Shown here piece after piece: positions 1 through 9,297 of a stretch of 33,762 bases of DNA (its first letter is position 1; every line of letters begins with the position of its first letter). The DNA is from an uncultured Gammaproteobacteria bacterium. Lineage in GTDB: Bacteria; Pseudomonadota; Gammaproteobacteria; UBA4575. The notes beneath the pieces were generated by a model. It was not told where the DNA came from and made no database searches. It was given only the letters and a program-made list of their open reading frames with translations. A program made the position numbers and the translations under genes. Where the stretch lies: the NCBI GenBank assembly GCA_938074525.1, contig CALJEX010000026.1, positions 1 to 33,762 of the forward strand, given 5' to 3'.

Positions 1-206
<206 letters not shown>

Positions 207-569
207 TTAGTGAGTATTTCGCTTATGTCCTGCAGCTTCTAATCGATCTAAATAGTTCTGCCATTTCTCATCTTTATTAACACCTAAATCATGCAAGTGC
301 TCCCAGCTATATAAGCCTGAGTCATGATTATCATCAAATACTAGCCTTACCGCATAATTTCCCACGGGCTCTATTGCACTAATATTGACGTCCTCTTTAC
401 CCAACTGCAGCACTTCTGTGCCCGGCCCATGGCCTGTGACTTCTGCTGATGGAGAATACACACGTAGAAATTCGCAGCTGAACTCGTATCGCGAACCATC
501 ATCAAAAGCAACTTCTAGTATTCTAGACTTCTGATGTAATTGTATTTCTGTCGGAACAACTTTAGCCAT
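207..569 (-). CDS. DUF971 (GBBH-like N-terminal domain) protein
   Basis: A 120-residue single-domain protein of the DUF971 family, which matches the N-terminal domain of gamma-butyrobetaine hydroxylase. The visible signs are the start (PTEIQLHQKSRILEVAFDDG), the central FSCEFLRVYSPSAEV segment and a C-terminal block containing YAVRLVFDDNHDSGLYSW. Only this domain is present and there is no oxygenase domain, so it is not a hydroxylase. In related bacteria such proteins have been linked to iron-sulfur protein maturation, but the role here is inferred. It sits between hslU (46-base gap) and ubiE (9-base gap), a position common in Gammaproteobacteria. The ATG is at 567-569. Confidence 0.85.
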   Translation of the reverse strand: MAKVVPTEIQLHQKSRILEVAFDDGSRYEFSCEFLRVYSPSAEVTGHGPGTEVLQLGKEDVNISAIEPVGNYAVRLVFDDNHDSGLYSWEHLHDLGVNKDEKWQNYLDRLEAAGHKRNTH

Positions 570-615
570 GCTTAATTCCCTGCCTTGTTATATTTACTTA
601 TCAACTGTTAACACA

Positions 616-1956
616 CTACAAAATATAGCGGCTTAAATCTTCGTCTTTACTTAATTCAGAGACATTATCATCAACATACTGTTTATCGATGACAATCTTC
701 TCACCACTTTTATCTGGTGCTTCAAAAGACAATGTTTCTAACAATCGCTCCATAATTGTATGCAATCGACGCGCACCAATATTTTCAGTTCGTTCATTAA
801 CATCATAGGCAGTTTGAGCGATGCTTTGTATTCCATCCTTTGCAAACTCAAGTGTCACTCCCTCGGTTGCCATCAACTCAACATATTGCTCAGTTAAAGA
901 TGCTTTAGGCTCCACTAAGATGCTAACAAAATCTTCTACTTTCAACGCGTTTAATTCTACTCTAATTGGCAGACGACCCTGCAGCTCTGGAATCAGGTCT
1001 GTTGGCTTTGATAAGTGGAAAGCGCCGGAGGCAATGAAGAGGATATGATCAGTTTTTACCACGCCATGTTTTGTTGATACCGTACAACCTTCAACTAGCG
1101 GCAATAAATCACGCTGCACTCCTTCTCGAGAAACATCTGTGCCACTGTATTCACCACGCTTTGCAACTTTGTCTATTTCATCTAAGAATACGATGCCATT
1201 TTGTTCAACCTGCCTTAGCGCACGTGATTTAACATCATCTTCATTAATTAACTTTTGCGCTTCCTCATCAACCAATACTTTAAATGCATCCTTAACTTTC
1301 ATTTTGCGTTTATTGGTTTTTTGCGTGCCCATATTTTGAAACATGCCTTGTAGCTGACTGGCCATGTCTTCCATGCCAGGAGGCGTCATGATTTCAACAC
1401 CTAGAGGGTTTGCTTTTATATCAATTTCAATTTCTTTGTCGTCTAAGTCACCTTCACGCAATTTCTTTCTAAATTTTTGCCGTGTTTCACTAGCAAAGTC
1501 TGAACTACTATTTTCATTAGCCTCAAAACTTGATGACTTAGGTGGCGGCACAAATACATCAAGTACACGTTCTTCTGCAGATTCTTCTGCACGAAACTTT
1601 ACTTTCTTCATTTCAACTTCGCGCGTTAAATTAATTGCACTATCAGTTAAGTCGCGAATTATCGATTCCACATCACGACCGACATAACCTACTTCTGTAA
1701 ATTTTGTCGCTTCAATTTTTATAAAAGGCGCATTGGCTAATTTAGCTAGACGCCTGGCTATTTCCGTTTTACCCACACCAGTAGGACCAATCATTAAAAT
1801 ATTTTTAGGTGTTACTTCCATTTGCAACGATTCAGGCAATTGCATTCTGCGCCATCGATTACGCAAAGCAATCGCCACAGCTCGCTTGGCATCATCTTGT
1901 CCAACTATATGTCGATTCAATTCTTCGACTATTTCACGCGGCGTCATACTAGACAT
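616..1956 (-). CDS. hslU: HslU, ATPase subunit of the HslUV protease
   Basis: AAA+ unfoldase of the cytoplasmic ATP-dependent HslUV (ClpYQ) protease; it unfolds substrates and threads them into HslV. It has 446 residues, normal for the family. Visible motifs are the N-terminal MTPREIV...HIVGQ, Walker A GPTGVGKT (57-64), the pore loop GYVG (90-93), the inserted I-domain (about 110-235, charged, with a weakly conserved linker around 140-160), Walker B IVFLDEID (about 255-262) and the C-terminal tail EDLSRYIL, which docks into HslV. The ATG at 1954-1956 is chosen because [10 protein letters not shown] aligns with known starts and AAGGA lies about 8 bases upstream. It lies 20 bases after hslV. 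Confidence 0.97.
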   Translation of the reverse strand: MSSMTPREIVEELNRHIVGQDDAKRAVAIALRNRWRRMQLPESLQMEVTPKNILMIGPTGVGKTEIARRLAKLANAPFIKIEATKFTEVGYVGRDVESIIRDLTDSAINLTREVEMKKVKFRAEESAEERVLDVFVPPPKSSSFEANENSSSDFASETRQKFRKKLREGDLDDKEIEIDIKANPLGVEIMTPPGMEDMASQLQGMFQNMGTQKTNKRKMKVKDAFKVLVDEEAQKLINEDDVKSRALRQVEQNGIVFLDEIDKVAKRGEYSGTDVSREGVQRDLLPLVEGCTVSTKHGVVKTDHILFIASGAFHLSKPTDLIPELQGRLPIRVELNALKVEDFVSILVEPKASLTEQYVELMATEGVTLEFAKDGIQSIAQTAYDVNERTENIGARRLHTIMERLLETLSFEAPDKSGEKIVIDKQYVDDNVSELSKDEDLSRYIL

Positions 1957-1976
1957 ACATAATTCCTTTTAAAAAA

Positions 1977-2495
1977 CTAAAGTTCCTCAATAGCGACATT
2001 GTCATTAGTGTAGATACATATACTCGAAGCAATGCCCAATGCATTATCTACAATTTCACGCGCACTTAACTGGCTGTGATCTAGTAACGCACGTGCAGCT
2101 GCTTGCGCGTATGGACCACCGGAGCCAATAGCAATTAACGAGTCTTCAGGTTCAATCACATCACCATTCCCAGAAATCACTAAGGAAGTAGTTTCATCTG
2201 CAACAGCAAGCAGTGCTTCTAAACGCCTTAGCATACGATCTGTACGCCAATCTTTCGCCAGCTCTACCGCCGAGCGAGTGAGATGGCCACCGTGTTTTTC
2301 TAGCTTGCCTTCGAATCGTTCAAATAATGTAAACGCATCTGCTGTACCACCTGCAAAACCTGCGATCACTTTTCCATTGTATAATCTGCGTACTTTTTTC
2401 GCGTTACCCTTCATAACCGTGTTACCCAGCGTAACTTGCCCGTCACCTCCGAGTACTACTTGGCCATCACGCCTTACTGAAACTATCGTCGTCAT
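1977..2495 (-). CDS. hslV: HslV, proteolytic subunit of HslUV
   Basis: Threonine protease related to the proteasome beta subunit; it forms the double hexameric chamber capped by HslU. It has 172 residues, the usual length. The protein starts [20 protein letters not shown]; removal of Met exposes the catalytic Thr. The conserved [12 protein letters not shown] and [17 protein letters not shown] segments, and the [14 protein letters not shown] region near the Na+ site, are intact. It is the first gene of the hslV-hslU pair. A 16-base inverted repeat lies about 35 bases upstream. I see no strong ribosome binding site, but the start is fixed by the catalytic Thr at position 2. Confidence 0.97.
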   Translation of the reverse strand: MTTIVSVRRDGQVVLGGDGQVTLGNTVMKGNAKKVRRLYNGKVIAGFAGGTADAFTLFERFEGKLEKHGGHLTRSAVELAKDWRTDRMLRRLEALLAVADETTSLVISGNGDVIEPEDSLIAIGSGGPYAQAAARALLDHSQLSAREIVDNALGIASSICIYTNDNVAIEEL

Positions 2496-2529
2496 TGAAA
2501 TAGACCATTAGATTGAATAGGCGCGAATT

Positions 2530-2545
2530 GTACACGACTGTGTAC
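2530..2545. repeat. Inverted repeat upstream of hslV
   Basis: GTACAC and GTGTAC face each other across a GACT spacer. The repeat lies in the 90-base gap between xerC and hslV, about 35 bases before the hslV ATG on the minus strand. That spot would suit an operator or part of a promoter, but I see no convincing -35/-10 pair and no sigma-32-type heat-shock promoter around it. Arms of 6 bp could arise by chance. Confidence 0.35.
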
Positions 2546-2585
2546 GCCTGGGGTTATCTACCAAAGTAGAGAACTGGGCAAAAAA

Positions 2586-3488
2586 TTACTTGGTGGGCGT
2601 TTTTCTCGCTCGGGGATGGGCTTGGTCATAAACCTTAGCTAAATGCTGGAAATCTAACTGAGTATATACCTGTGTAGTACTGATATTGGCATGTCCCAGT
2701 AGCTCTTGGACAGACCTTAGGTCACCACTCGACTCCAATAAATGACTAGCAAATGAGTGACGCAGCATATGTGGGTGAACATGCACACCTAGCTCAGAAC
2801 GTTGAGCCTGTTCGCGCATCCTTTTTTGTACAGCACGCTGCGAAAGCCGTGATCCTCGATTGTTTACAAAAACCGCCTGTTCTTCTGCAAGTGCCAAGCT
2901 GTTACGCAAAGCCAACCATGCACTGACAGCCTCTATCGCCTGACGGCCTATTGGTAAGTATCGAGTTTTATTGCCTTTACCTAGAATTTTCACCTGCCCA
3001 GCTTTAAGATCCATATCCAGCACGTCTAGATTGACCAATTCTGATAAACGCAGTCCTGATGAATACATTAGCTCCATCATGGCATGATCACGCACTTCTA
3101 ATGGCGTATTATTATTACTACTAAGTAGACGATCAACTTGGTCCACATCTAATACTTTAGGTAGTTTTTTAGCGCCTTTAGGTGCTTGTACGTCAGCGAC
3201 AGGATTGGCGCCGATTTGGTTATCTTTTAATAGATGTTTATAGAAACCGCGCAATGATGAAAGTAAACGCTGCATACTACTTTCTGCCATGCCCTTGCGA
3301 TGGCAGCTGGCGATATAAGCGCGAATATCATGAATTCTGGCATCGGTGATGTTGTTGAGTTCTTCTTGTTCCGACATGAACTTGAAGAATCCTTGGATAT
3401 CTCGCTGGTAACCTTCCAGAGTCGCGGGCGAGTAATGCTTGATGGTGCGAAGATAATCTAAGTATTCTTGTAAAGACTGACTATGCAT
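2586..3488 (-). CDS. xerC: XerC tyrosine recombinase
   Basis: Site-specific tyrosine recombinase that, with XerD, resolves chromosome dimers at dif. It has 300 residues, full length. The N-terminal SAM-like core-binding domain covers about 1-90 and the catalytic domain about 110-290. All catalytic residues are visible: Arg147 (SSGLRLSELVNL), Lys171 (LGKGNKTR), His240 and Arg243 (HPHMLRHSF), His266 (LLGHANIS) and nucleophile Tyr275 (TTQVYTQLD). It follows the DUF484 gene with an 18-base gap, the usual dapF-DUF484-xerC neighbourhood, which argues for chromosomal XerC rather than a phage or integron integrase. The ATG is at 3486-3488. Confidence 0.95.
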   Translation of the reverse strand: MHSQSLQEYLDYLRTIKHYSPATLEGYQRDIQGFFKFMSEQEELNNITDARIHDIRAYIASCHRKGMAESSMQRLLSSLRGFYKHLLKDNQIGANPVADVQAPKGAKKLPKVLDVDQVDRLLSSNNNTPLEVRDHAMMELMYSSGLRLSELVNLDVLDMDLKAGQVKILGKGNKTRYLPIGRQAIEAVSAWLALRNSLALAEEQAVFVNNRGSRLSQRAVQKRMREQAQRSELGVHVHPHMLRHSFASHLLESSGDLRSVQELLGHANISTTQVYTQLDFQHLAKVYDQAHPRARKTPTK

Positions 3489-3506
3489 CTTCGCAGTAAC
3501 TATAAA

Positions 3507-4235
3507 TTATTGTTTAAGCAGCTTTTTTAACTTGCGGCTAAGCAAGTCAGCCAAGTATTCTAAAAACAATGTCCCCATCCCTTCGTAGAAGCGATTTTCA
3601 TTAGAGCTACCTAATAGTAATACACCAAAATTCTTATTACTTCGCAAAGGAATAGCGACGCCAGACTTAACATCAACTCGCTTTACGAATAGATCTACTA
3701 GGCCTTTACCACGCAAGAAAATACAATCCCTACAATTTTCTTGGATGATTTGCTTGTAGAACACATACTCCAAATCAGAGTCAGTAATGTTGTTTTCCGC
3801 CGGCACTGTGTACTCTGGTGCAACATCATACAAACCTAAACGAATTTGTAATGATGGGAATTCATTGTTCAACAAATCATTAATAATGGGAATACTATTC
3901 TTATTATGATCAATTTCGATTAAACGACGCGCAATTCTATGTAATTGCTCTTCTAGAATTTCATTATCTTGGGCAATTTGCACAAGATGAAGAATCTTCT
4001 TTTCTAAGCTACCGTTCTTATCACGTAGCAACTGAATTTGGCGTTCAACTAATGAAACTGCTGTGCCAGTTTCATGCTTAATATCAAGATCACGCAACAG
4101 CGCTGGATGTTGATTAAAAAATTCTGGATGCTGCAATAAATAGTCTTTGACCGCTACTGGATCAACAGACTGCACCGCTTCACTGCGTCTTGCGCTGGTA
4201 TTAGCACTCGCGTGAACTTCGGTCTTAGTTGTCAT
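3507..4235 (-). CDS. DUF484 family protein (GAF-like fold)
   Basis: A 242-residue cytoplasmic protein of the DUF484 family (YigA type), almost always found between dapF and xerC. The recognisable N-terminal motif is VKDYLLQHPEFFNQHPALL (about residues 28-46), followed by a probable coiled coil (about 65-100, RQIQLLRDKNGSLEKKILHL) and a C-terminal GAF-like domain (about 110-240) with the GVAIPLRSNKNFGVLLLGS block. No catalytic residues are evident. The molecular function is not established. Its ATG overlaps the dapF stop by 4 bases (ATGA), so the two are translationally coupled. The first 25 residues are polar and poorly conserved. Confidence 0.85.
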   Translation of the reverse strand: MTTKTEVHASANTSARRSEAVQSVDPVAVKDYLLQHPEFFNQHPALLRDLDIKHETGTAVSLVERQIQLLRDKNGSLEKKILHLVQIAQDNEILEEQLHRIARRLIEIDHNKNSIPIINDLLNNEFPSLQIRLGLYDVAPEYTVPAENNITDSDLEYVFYKQIIQENCRDCIFLRGKGLVDLFVKRVDVKSGVAIPLRSNKNFGVLLLGSSNENRFYEGMGTLFLEYLADLLSRKLKKLLKQ

Positions 4236-5059
4236 ACGTTAACACTCCCCTCAAAACTAAACTCAGTTGGCCCTGTCATCAACAGACACCCATTTTCATC
4301 TCGGTGAATTTCCAGCACTCCACCAGGCATTGTAATCTGCACTGTGTCATTCACTTTATTTTTTTGCTGCGCAACGGCTGCAGCAGCGCAGGCCCCGGAA
4401 CCGCTCGCCATGGTCTCTCCAACTCCCCGCTCAAAAATCCTTTGCTTAATATTTTGTCTATCCACAACCTGTACAAATTGAACATTGGTACGTTTAGGAA
4501 ATCGTCTATCTACTTCCAACTGACTTCCTATCTGTTGCACATCTAGAGAGTTTACATCATCGACAAATATAACAGCATGCGGATTCCCCATCGAGACAAC
4601 TGCAAACTCTATTTGTTGATCATCTATCTCAAACACATGAACATTAGCTTCACTATGCTCACTGAATGGTATCTTTTCAGTCTCAAACTCTGGCTTACCC
4701 ATCTCCACCGTGACATTAACGTCATCACGAACATGTAAGGTAAAAATGCCTGCGAGTGTTTCAACCTTAATTATGTCTTTGCCTGTAAGACCAACTTGCC
4801 TTACAAATTGGGCAAAGCAGCGTGCACCATTTCCGCACTGCTCGACTTCACTTCCGTCACTATTAAATATTCGGTAACGAAAATCAACATTCTCCTTACT
4901 AGGTGATTGTGCAATTAGCAATTGATCGCAACCAATACCAAATTTTCTATGCGATAAGTCACGGATATTATCTGTCGTTAAATTGAAATTTTGGCGGACA
5001 CCATCCAACAAAACAAAATCATTGCCTAGCCCATGCATTTTTACAAAATTAAGTTTCAC
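4232..5059 (-). CDS. dapF: Diaminopimelate epimerase
   Basis: Cofactor-independent racemase that converts LL- to meso-diaminopimelate for lysine and peptidoglycan synthesis. It has 275 residues, the usual length, and two mirrored domains. The two catalytic cysteines are present: Cys75 in EQCGNGARCF and Cys224 in ASGSGACAAAA. The start is GTG at 5057-5059, because MKLNFVKMHGLGNDFV matches the family start; the next ATG (Met8) would remove the first beta strand. Its stop overlaps the DUF484 start by 4 bases. It lies 37 bases downstream of the CoA-binding gene and one gene away from lysA, which uses its product. Confidence 0.96.
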   Translation of the reverse strand: MKLNFVKMHGLGNDFVLLDGVRQNFNLTTDNIRDLSHRKFGIGCDQLLIAQSPSKENVDFRYRIFNSDGSEVEQCGNGARCFAQFVRQVGLTGKDIIKVETLAGIFTLHVRDDVNVTVEMGKPEFETEKIPFSEHSEANVHVFEIDDQQIEFAVVSMGNPHAVIFVDDVNSLDVQQIGSQLEVDRRFPKRTNVQFVQVVDRQNIKQRIFERGVGETMASGSGACAAAAVAQQKNKVNDTVQITMPGGVLEIHRDENGCLLMTGPTEFSFEGSVNV

Positions 5060-5096
5060 TGCGTTTCCGTGAGTTAGAAGGTTTATTTAATGACTA

Positions 5097-5519
5097 TTAT
5101 TGCTCGCTGGGTTTATCCAAGCCAAGACGAGTTATTTCTTTGTAAATACATCGATCCATCATGATAGAAATTCCTGCTTGCTGAGCTTTTTTTTCAGCCT
5201 CTAAGTTAATTATACCTTCTTGCACCCAGATTTTATTAATTCCCAGATTTATACATGAATCTACAACCCCAGGTATAAATCTGGACGCACGAAAAACATT
5301 AACTAAATCTATTTTAATTGGAATATCTTCCAGTGACTTATAAACTTTTTGACCCAAGATAGTGGCAACACCCGGACGTACAGGTATCACCGTATAAGCA
5401 AGCTCTTGTAAATGTTTTGCTACTCGATGACTAGGTCTATGTTGTTTCGGAGACAACCCTACCACCGCAATAGTATTAACGTTCTCGAGTAACTCAACGA
5501 CAGCTTGATCATTCATCAT
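5097..5519 (-). CDS. CoA-binding domain protein (YccU-like)
   Basis: A 140-residue protein made of a single CoA-binding Rossmann-type domain, as in E. coli YccU and the N-terminus of succinyl-CoA synthetase alpha. The signs are NTIAVVGLSPKQHRPSHRVA (nucleotide loop with the family's GLS...RPS), VIPVRPG, and the later VNVFRAS and IWVQEGIIN blocks. It has no second catalytic domain, so it probably binds CoA or a nucleotide without being a ligase. It lies between lysA (32-base gap) and dapF (37-base gap), which suggests co-transcription but not necessarily a role in lysine synthesis. Two adjacent Met codons start it (5514-5519). Confidence 0.85.
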   Translation of the reverse strand: MMNDQAVVELLENVNTIAVVGLSPKQHRPSHRVAKHLQELAYTVIPVRPGVATILGQKVYKSLEDIPIKIDLVNVFRASRFIPGVVDSCINLGINKIWVQEGIINLEAEKKAQQAGISIMMDRCIYKEITRLGLDKPSEQ

Positions 5520-5551
5520 ATAAACTCAGTATAAGTCACCTATGCATCAAG

Positions 5552-6817
5552 CTAATCGGCTGGCAATAAAATCTCATTCTGCCAAAGTTCATCTAGCGCA
5601 TCTCTACGCCTAATTAAATGAACATTCCCACCATCCACCATCAGTTCACAGGGCCGTTGACGTGTATTGTAATTACTCGCCATTGTCATGGCGTACGCAC
5701 CTGCAGACATCACGGCGAGTAGCTCCCCGGCTTGCAGCTCATTCATTTCGCGCTTCTTAGCAAAGAAGTCGCCGCTTTCGCATACAGGACCAACAATGTC
5801 ATAAATTTTTTGTGCCCGTTTTGAGTGTAGTGTCACCGGTAGTACTGTATGCCAAGCTTGATATAGTGCAGGACGAATTAAATCATTCATCGCAGCATCG
5901 ACCAATACAAATTCACTTACTTCTATATCTTTTACGTATTCAACCGCTGTCACTAATACACCTGCATTAGCCACAATTGACCTTCCTGGTTCTAACACCA
6001 ATTGATAATCTTTATCCGCAAATAATGGGGCTATCGCTTCTGCGTATTGACTAAATTCAGGAGGCTTTTCGTTATCGTAAGTAATCCCAAAACCACCGCC
6101 TAAATCGATATGCTTTAACTCTATGCCCAGTTGCTCTAATTTTTCTACAAACTCAAACACATGTTTTGCAGCGTCAATGTAGGGTTGGGTGTCGGTAATT
6201 TGTGATCCTATATGACAATCAATACCAACCGGTGTTACCCAAGGGTCGTCTTTGATTGAGGTATATAAGTTAAGCGCTAACTCACTAGTGATTCCAAATT
6301 TACTTTCCTTCAAACCGGTTGATATGTAAGGGTGTGTGTTTGGATCCACATCAGGATTAATTCTAAGTGAGACATTTGCGTGCATTTCCATATCTGCCGC
6401 AATGCTACAAATCCGCTTTAATTCGTATTCAGACTCAACATTAATACAACCAATCTGGCAATGAATCGCTTTGCGAATTTCATCTTCTCTCTTTGCCACA
6501 CCTGAGAACATGATTTTGCTAGCATCACCACCCGCTGCCAATACGCGTTCAAGCTCACCCACTGAGACTATGTCAAACCCTGCACCCCATTGAGCTAGCA
6601 TTTGTAGAATAGCAATATTGGAATTAGCTTTGACGGCATAGCATGGCAAGAAATCTAGCGAGGAAAATGCTGTACATAATTCCACCCAGCGAGAAATCAG
6701 CGCGGACTTAGAATAAATATAAAGTGGTGTACCATATTCCAACGCCATGCGAGGAATATCAACATCTTCAACAAATAGATTATCTTGTCGATATTCAAAA
6801 CCAGGGAATTGATTCAC
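5552..6817 (-). CDS. lysA: Diaminopimelate decarboxylase
   Basis: PLP enzyme of fold type III that decarboxylates meso-diaminopimelate to L-lysine, the last step of the pathway. It has 421 residues, full length. The PLP lysine is Lys63 in CYAVKANSN; HIGSQI (202-207), the phosphate-binding GGGFGI (240-245), EPGRSIVANAG (276-286) and the second-subunit active-site CESGDFF (Cys346) are all intact. The start is GTG at 6815-6817, with CAGGT about 8 bases upstream. Downstream are the CoA-binding gene and dapF, and 60 bases upstream is the small lipoprotein gene lptM, the usual lptM-lysA-dapF order. Confidence 0.96.
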   Translation of the reverse strand: MNQFPGFEYRQDNLFVEDVDIPRMALEYGTPLYIYSKSALISRWVELCTAFSSLDFLPCYAVKANSNIAILQMLAQWGAGFDIVSVGELERVLAAGGDASKIMFSGVAKREDEIRKAIHCQIGCINVESEYELKRICSIAADMEMHANVSLRINPDVDPNTHPYISTGLKESKFGITSELALNLYTSIKDDPWVTPVGIDCHIGSQITDTQPYIDAAKHVFEFVEKLEQLGIELKHIDLGGGFGITYDNEKPPEFSQYAEAIAPLFADKDYQLVLEPGRSIVANAGVLVTAVEYVKDIEVSEFVLVDAAMNDLIRPALYQAWHTVLPVTLHSKRAQKIYDIVGPVCESGDFFAKKREMNELQAGELLAVMSAGAYAMTMASNYNTRQRPCELMVDGGNVHLIRRRDALDELWQNEILLPAD

Positions 6818-6877
6818 TATTGGACCTGCTGAGTTATTAAGCGTGTATTCTTAGATATATATAAGCAAAAAAACAGA

Positions 6878-7021
6878 TTATTGTTTTTCTTGTTGCTCTG
6901 AATCTTCTGTTTGTTCTGGCGTGACTTCTTCTGTTGGTGCGTATAACGGACCATATTGACCACAAGCACTGAATATCATCATGCTGGCCAGCAAAAACAA
7001 CACCAAAGCGATTCGATTCAA
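6878..7021 (-). CDS. lptM: LptM-type small lipoprotein
   Basis: A 47-residue lipoprotein. From a TTG start at 7019-7021 it reads a hydrophobic signal (about residues 4-17), a lipobox ending FSAC with Cys20 as the lipidated residue, then the hallmark GQYGPLYAP and an acidic, Gln-rich tail. The CGxxGPLY signature marks the LptM (YifL) family, which in E. coli assists maturation of the LptD-LptE outer-membrane translocon. Gene position directly before lysA is also typical. TTG is the only sensible start: an in-frame TAG lies three codons upstream, and AGGTAGAG precedes the TTG at normal ribosome-binding distance. Confidence 0.88.
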   Translation of the reverse strand: MNRIALVLFLLASMMIFSACGQYGPLYAPTEEVTPEQTEDSEQQEKQ

Positions 7022-7117
7022 GTTACTCTACCTATTTTAAGTCAGCGATATATTATCAGCTAGTAATTATAACTATGTACGCACAGATATAATATAGTGA
7101 TCTATAATGGATAGCAT
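7022..7117. promoter_or_regulatory. Divergent lptM-lysA / esterase promoter region
   Basis: This 96-base gap separates two divergent transcription units and is clearly richer in A+T than its flanks. On the plus strand TATAAT occurs at 7088-7093 and again at 7103-7108; on the minus strand TATAAT reads within about 7062-7068. No good -35 hexamer pairs with any of them, so exact promoters are not assigned. Confidence 0.4.
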
Positions 7118-7783
7118 ATGGAAAGCTTAGATTACATAGAAGAAACACATGGAGACAATCCCGATGCCGCGATTATTTGGTTACACGGTTTAGGGGCAGA
7201 CGCTCACGATTTCAAACCAATGGTAAAGCAACTCGATTTACCAACTGATCTGTCTATACATTTTGTATTTCCTAATGCTCCTGTACAGGCAGTGACTATC
7301 AACCAAGGTATGTCTATGAATGCCTGGTATGATATTTTTGAACTGAGCTTAGAAGCTGAAGAAGACGAAGCCGGCATTAATGCATCAATGCTTGCGGTTG
7401 AATCTTTAATCCAATCCAAATTTGCCCACATTGATCCCAGTAGAATTATATTGGCGGGCTTTTCCCAAGGTGGTGCACTAACTCTGCATACCCTATTGCA
7501 TGGTAGCGTGCCTATTGGCGGCGTGATTGCGCTATCTACTTATTTACCTCTAAGGCAATTGGCCCCTGACGCAAAAAAAGACAGAGTCGTTGATCATAAT
7601 ATCTTCATGGCTCACGGCACACATGATGAAGTACTTCCGATCGACATTGGCGATCTAGCTAGAGGCATACTGCTTGCGCTTGGGAGCAAGTTAGTATGGC
7701 GAGCTTACCCGATGGCTCATCAATTATGCGATCAACAAATTTTAGATATCCGTCACTGGATCGTTAAAAAACTATCGCGCTAA
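7118..7783 (+). CDS. Carboxylesterase / lysophospholipase-like hydrolase
   Basis: A 221-residue cytoplasmic alpha/beta hydrolase of the phospholipase/carboxylesterase family (PF02230; Pseudomonas EstB and acyl-protein thioesterase relatives). It shows [12 protein letters not shown] (oxyanion loop), the nucleophile elbow GFSQGG with Ser116, the acid Asp170 in HGTHDEVLP, and His201 in YPMAHQ, so the triad is complete. It has no signal peptide. The natural substrate cannot be told from sequence; small esters or acyl-thioesters are likely. The ATG is at 7118, without a strong ribosome binding site. Its last 4 bases overlap the end of the convergent argH gene. Confidence 0.88.
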   Translation: MESLDYIEETHGDNPDAAIIWLHGLGADAHDFKPMVKQLDLPTDLSIHFVFPNAPVQAVTINQGMSMNAWYDIFELSLEAEEDEAGINASMLAVESLIQSKFAHIDPSRIILAGFSQGGALTLHTLLHGSVPIGGVIALSTYLPLRQLAPDAKKDRVVDHNIFMAHGTHDEVLPIDIGDLARGILLALGSKLVWRAYPMAHQLCDQQILDIRHWIVKKLSR

Positions 7784-9207
7784 ACAAGATTGTTGCGCGC
7801 AGTCTTAATTTGTTTGCGTACTTGATCAGGACTTGTACCACCAGTGACTCGTTTGGACTCTGCTGAACCGCGCGTTTGAAGTACCGGATAAACATCTTCA
7901 GTAATCACTTCAGAAATAGATTGATACTGATCTATAGATAACTGCGGCAATTCTTTATCTTCATCAATTGCCATGCGCACTGCACGACCGACTATTTCAT
8001 GTGCATCACGAAATGCCACGCCTTTTGCAACCAGGTAGTCAGCTAAATCCGTTGCCGTGGCGTAGCCCTTATTAACCGCTAGCGCAAGATTATCTGTTTT
8101 AAAAATGATATGCGGAATCATATCTGCATATACACGCACGCTGCCCATCACCGCATCAATAGTATCGAACAACGGCTCTTTATCTTCCTGATTATCCTTA
8201 TTGTAGGCTAGTACTTGTGACTTCATTAAGGTTAGCAGCGACATTAAATTACCGAACACACGTCCGCTCTTTCCACGTACTAACTCTGGAACATCAGGGT
8301 TTTTTTTCTGCGGCATTATTGATGAGCCAGTACAAAAGCGATCTGGCAACTCGATAAATTCAAACTGCTGTGATGCCCACAATACAAGCTCTTCTGACAT
8401 GCGTGATAAATGCATCAACAACAAAGAAGCAAAAGAACAAAATTCAATGGCAAAGTCACGATCACTCACTGCATCTAGCGAATTTTTAGTAATAGAATCA
8501 AAACCTAATTGCTCAGCAACATAATCACGATCTAATGGAAACGGCGTCCCCGCCAATGCAGCCGAGCCAAGCGGCATTACATTAACGCGCTTCTTACAGT
8601 CTGCTAAACGTCCACGATCTCGAGTCAGCATTTCAAACCATGCCATCAAATGATGACCCACAGTAATAACTTGTGCGACTTGCAAATGCGTAAAGCCTGG
8701 CATCAAAGTGTCTGCTTCTTTTTCTGCCATATCTAGTATGGCAAGTTGCATACGTTGAAGCTCAGCGTCGATAAAACCTATTTGCTCGCGTAAATATAAT
8801 CGTATATCAGTGGCGACTTGGTCGTTTCGAGATCGACCAGTGTGTAATTTTTTACCCGGCTCGCCAATCTTAGCCACTAAGCGAGACTCAATATTCATAT
8901 GCACATCTTCAAGATCAACACGCCAATCAAATTCACCAGCTTCAATTTCACTACGAATTTCATCTAACGCAGCCACAATTGCATTACATTCATCCGTGCT
9001 AAGCACTTCAATCTTAGCCAACATGCGTGCATGCGCTTGGGAGCCAGCAATGTCTTGTGCATACATTCGTTGATCAAATGCCACAGATGCCGTAAATTCC
9101 TCCACGAAAGCATCTGTAGACTCAGTGAAGCGCCCTCCCCATGGCTTGCTACCATCAGGTTTAGTTTGTTGGGAATTGGTTTTTTTATCGTTGTTGTTTT
9201 TAGACAT
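7780..9207 (-). CDS. argH: Argininosuccinate lyase
   Basis: Fumarase/aspartase-superfamily enzyme that splits argininosuccinate into arginine and fumarate, the last step of arginine synthesis. It has 475 residues. Motifs include KPWGGRF (21-27), [12 protein letters not shown] (123-134), the FTHLQVAQV region (172-180) with the general acid-base His, and the mobile signature loop [12 protein letters not shown] (294-305) with the catalytic Ser. The first 20 residues (Asn, Lys and Gln rich) are an extension before the usual start; I keep the ATG at 9205-9207 because no other ATG lies near KPWGGRF. It is divergent from the AlgZ-like kinase gene, as in Pseudomonas. Confidence 0.95.
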   Translation of the reverse strand: MSKNNNDKKTNSQQTKPDGSKPWGGRFTESTDAFVEEFTASVAFDQRMYAQDIAGSQAHARMLAKIEVLSTDECNAIVAALDEIRSEIEAGEFDWRVDLEDVHMNIESRLVAKIGEPGKKLHTGRSRNDQVATDIRLYLREQIGFIDAELQRMQLAILDMAEKEADTLMPGFTHLQVAQVITVGHHLMAWFEMLTRDRGRLADCKKRVNVMPLGSAALAGTPFPLDRDYVAEQLGFDSITKNSLDAVSDRDFAIEFCSFASLLLMHLSRMSEELVLWASQQFEFIELPDRFCTGSSIMPQKKNPDVPELVRGKSGRVFGNLMSLLTLMKSQVLAYNKDNQEDKEPLFDTIDAVMGSVRVYADMIPHIIFKTDNLALAVNKGYATATDLADYLVAKGVAFRDAHEIVGRAVRMAIDEDKELPQLSIDQYQSISEVITEDVYPVLQTRGSAESKRVTGGTSPDQVRKQIKTARNNLV

Positions 9208-9297
9208 AACGGCTAATCAATCAAATGTGGCGTGAGTATACCTAGGAAAGTAGTGTTTAAAAATAATCTTGCTGCGCTAACATACTAATAAGTATAA

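Noticed and set aside
2586-3488. Integron or phage integrase
   Set aside because: Gene context (DUF484, dapF) and length are those of chromosomal XerC, and no attachment site or cassette is nearby.
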